From NCBI GenBank assembly GCA_030141585.1, contig JAQIFP010000023.1, positions 111,023-175,022 on the forward strand: 64,000 bases of DNA. Reading direction: 5' to 3'. The notes under the pieces are model-generated. The model was not told where the DNA came from. It was given only the letters and a program-made list of their open reading frames with translations, and did not search any database. A program made the translations under genes and the position numbers. The DNA comes from Ophryocystis elektroscirrha. Taxonomy: Eukaryota; Apicomplexa; Conoidasida; Neogregarinorida; Ophryocystidae. How positions within the stretch are numbered: position 1 is the first letter of the stretch; every line of letters begins with the position of its first letter. Of the stretch, positions 62,860 to 64,000 are shown piece after piece.

Positions 62860-63517
62860 GAAATTCTGTTTAAAATAGTGTATATAATAATTTTAAGAAA
62901 AAATTATTATAATTGAATTAGATGGCATTGAAAAAACAAGAAAGGAGTACTCTTCAGTTTGTTTGGAAATATTTTTGCAGCTTTTAGTTCCAACTGAATA
63001 CAAAAATAGATGCTTACATAAAATATTTCAAACTTTGATTCTAAGTCCCATTTATATGTCCCAATATTCGTCAAATGACCCTATATATTTAAATGTACTG
63101 AATGCATGGGGATCCGCTCTTCCTTTGATACAAGCTACTTTGAAGGGTATTCTTAATCTTCAAAAATCCTCAAATTATCATTCAAGCGAATCCTCTCTAA
63201 GTTTCACCGATGTGTTTGGAGTTGATTTGTCTCTTAGTTACGCTTCCGAAATTGGCTTTATATATGAATTTTTAGAATCTGTGGTTTCAACTTATGATAA
63301 TGTTAAAGAAAATTACAGCTATTCAATTGATTCCACCTTTATTCACAAAATAATACATTTATCTTCTATATTAAACAAACAAATTTTTAAACAGCAAATC
63401 CCTTCAATACTGTTTTCTATAACTAGCTCAGCTACTATGCTTTTATGGATTGAAAAAGACCAAAACTTAATATCCACAGTGATAGGCCATTTAACTTACC
63501 TTGGATATGATAGGTGA
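60366..63517 (+). CDS. NRDE2-like helical-repeat protein
   Basis: Eight exons (60366-60563, 60758-60905, 60946-61006, 61038-61104, 61141-61290, 61493-61891, 62537-62768, 62922-63517) join in frame to about 616 residues. The segment LNKEVLESLNQFLRCNPERV + DVWLFYACLELSQHK resembles the start of the NRDE2 domain (short helical repeat units, 'NP.dv..Wl'), followed by KALKHSNDSRLVEFSL, again repeat-like. NRDE2 is a nuclear factor that works with the MTR4/exosome in RNA surveillance and splicing. Intron 3 (61007-61037) is 31 nt. The frame reaches TGA at 63517, but a GTGAGA donor overlaps it (63514), so the gene may continue. Another HAT/TPR-like protein is the alternative. The 61892-62536 intron (645 nt) is AT-rich and empty. 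Confidence 0.5.
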
Positions 63518-63794
63518 GACACTTCTTTTATTTTCCATAAACTATACTCAAGTTAATTAAAGTTGTGACCTAACTAATTTATACATATATATCTATATAT
63601 GTATTATATATAATTTATTATATAATATAATATATAATATAATTCTATAAAGTATATTTTTTCAGTAAGGAGAGAATGTTTAGTCCATAAACTATATGAA
63701 TATATAGTATAATTAAAAGTTTTATTTATAGTATAAATATTATGTGTCATCTCTAGAACATATGAGGCATAAATCTAACTTGTGCAATTAATAT

Positions 63795-63847
<53 letters not shown>

Positions 63848-63901
63848 CAACGCTTATTAAGCATTTATCATTCTATAAGTTACTGAAATACAATTGATTA
63901 G
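63518..63901. other. AT-rich stretch, intron or intergenic
   Basis: Contains TA runs (63800-63846) and a splice-acceptor-like TTGATTAG at its right end. No coding exon of an RNA polymerase subunit is visible here. Confidence 0.5.
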
Positions 63902-64000
63902 GTTGTTTTTCGCCAAACTCGCCGTCCTGAATATGGTGACAAATTTTCTTCTAGACATGGACAAAAGGGTGTTGTCGGAAGCATCATTTCTCAAGAAGAC
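63902..64000 (+). CDS. RNA polymerase III second-largest subunit (RPC2) exon, partial
   Basis: An exon opening after TTGATTAG and running off the window reads [20 protein letters not shown] then [13 protein letters not shown]. This is the conserved hybrid-binding region of second-largest RNA polymerase subunits; [20 protein letters not shown] is the Pol III (RPC2/POLR3B) form, distinct from Pol II's RVPQIGDKFASRHGQKG. The family has roughly 700 residues or more before this point, and none of them is visible upstream on this strand: the preceding exons encode the NRDE2-like protein. The fragment is genuine by sequence, but its status (isolated exon, pseudogene, or assembly join) is open. Confidence 0.75.

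Noticed and set aside
63902..64000. Reading the last exon as a continuation of the NRDE2-like protein (phase 2)
   Set aside because: The other frame matches the highly conserved RPC2 motif over more than 20 residues, which cannot be chance; the phase-2 frame has no recognisable content.

Overview
The window is eukaryotic nuclear DNA: very AT-rich (by eye well over 70% A+T) and gene-dense, with almost every gene broken by GT-AG introns. Many introns are only 30-35 nt, and the rest are roughly 60-900 nt. All three standard stop codons are used, which argues against a ciliate-type code. The gene content (membrane-anchored PDE-type phosphodiesterase, several signal-peptide proteins, a lectin-like secreted protein, a candidate myristoylated/palmitoylated protein, a very divergent kinesin) fits an AT-rich apicomplexan or close alveolate relative. 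That assignment is inference; no ribosomal or plastid marker is present to settle it. Gene models below were assembled by hand from reading frames, splice sites and intron phase; nearly all close in frame from ATG to stop.

Left part (0-15 kb), mostly housekeeping: eIF3g, a circularly permuted nucleolar GTPase (GNL3/NUG1 type), a Tom22-like mitochondrial import receptor and the type B histone acetyltransferase HAT1, all on +. Then come a small basic protein and a secreted LamG-like protein on -, the Fe-S assembly factor NAR1 (+), three small unknown genes, and a Tra2-like SR splicing factor (-).

Middle (15-27 kb): a 1114-residue secreted protein with beta-helix-like repeats, two small signal-peptide genes, an Asn-rich protein, an RPA1-like gene reduced to one OB fold as modelled, and a dynactin p27 (DCTN6) beta-helix joined in frame to an unknown basic N-terminal region. 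An (ATT)n microsatellite with an N gap lies at 22.4-22.6 kb.

Centre (27-50 kb): a 2338-residue kinesin-like protein whose nucleotide-binding motifs are degenerate and whose tail carries a 15-bp coding repeat; an AHA1 N-domain co-chaperone; a 1301-residue unknown; a transmembrane phosphodiesterase that seems to have lost both metal-binding aspartates; and the V-ATPase a subunit.

Right part (50-64 kb): an unknown gene with a 27-bp minisatellite and 100-N gap inside one intron, a candidate acylated protein, the U5 snRNP factor AAR2, an 821-residue unknown, a small four-exon gene, an NRDE2-like helical-repeat protein, and at the right edge an exon fragment of RNA polymerase III second-largest subunit with no visible 5' part. 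RNA processing is well represented (Tra2, AAR2, NRDE2-like), which suits an intron-rich genome, but no operon-like organisation is implied. I found no tRNA, rRNA, CRISPR array or intact transposon.
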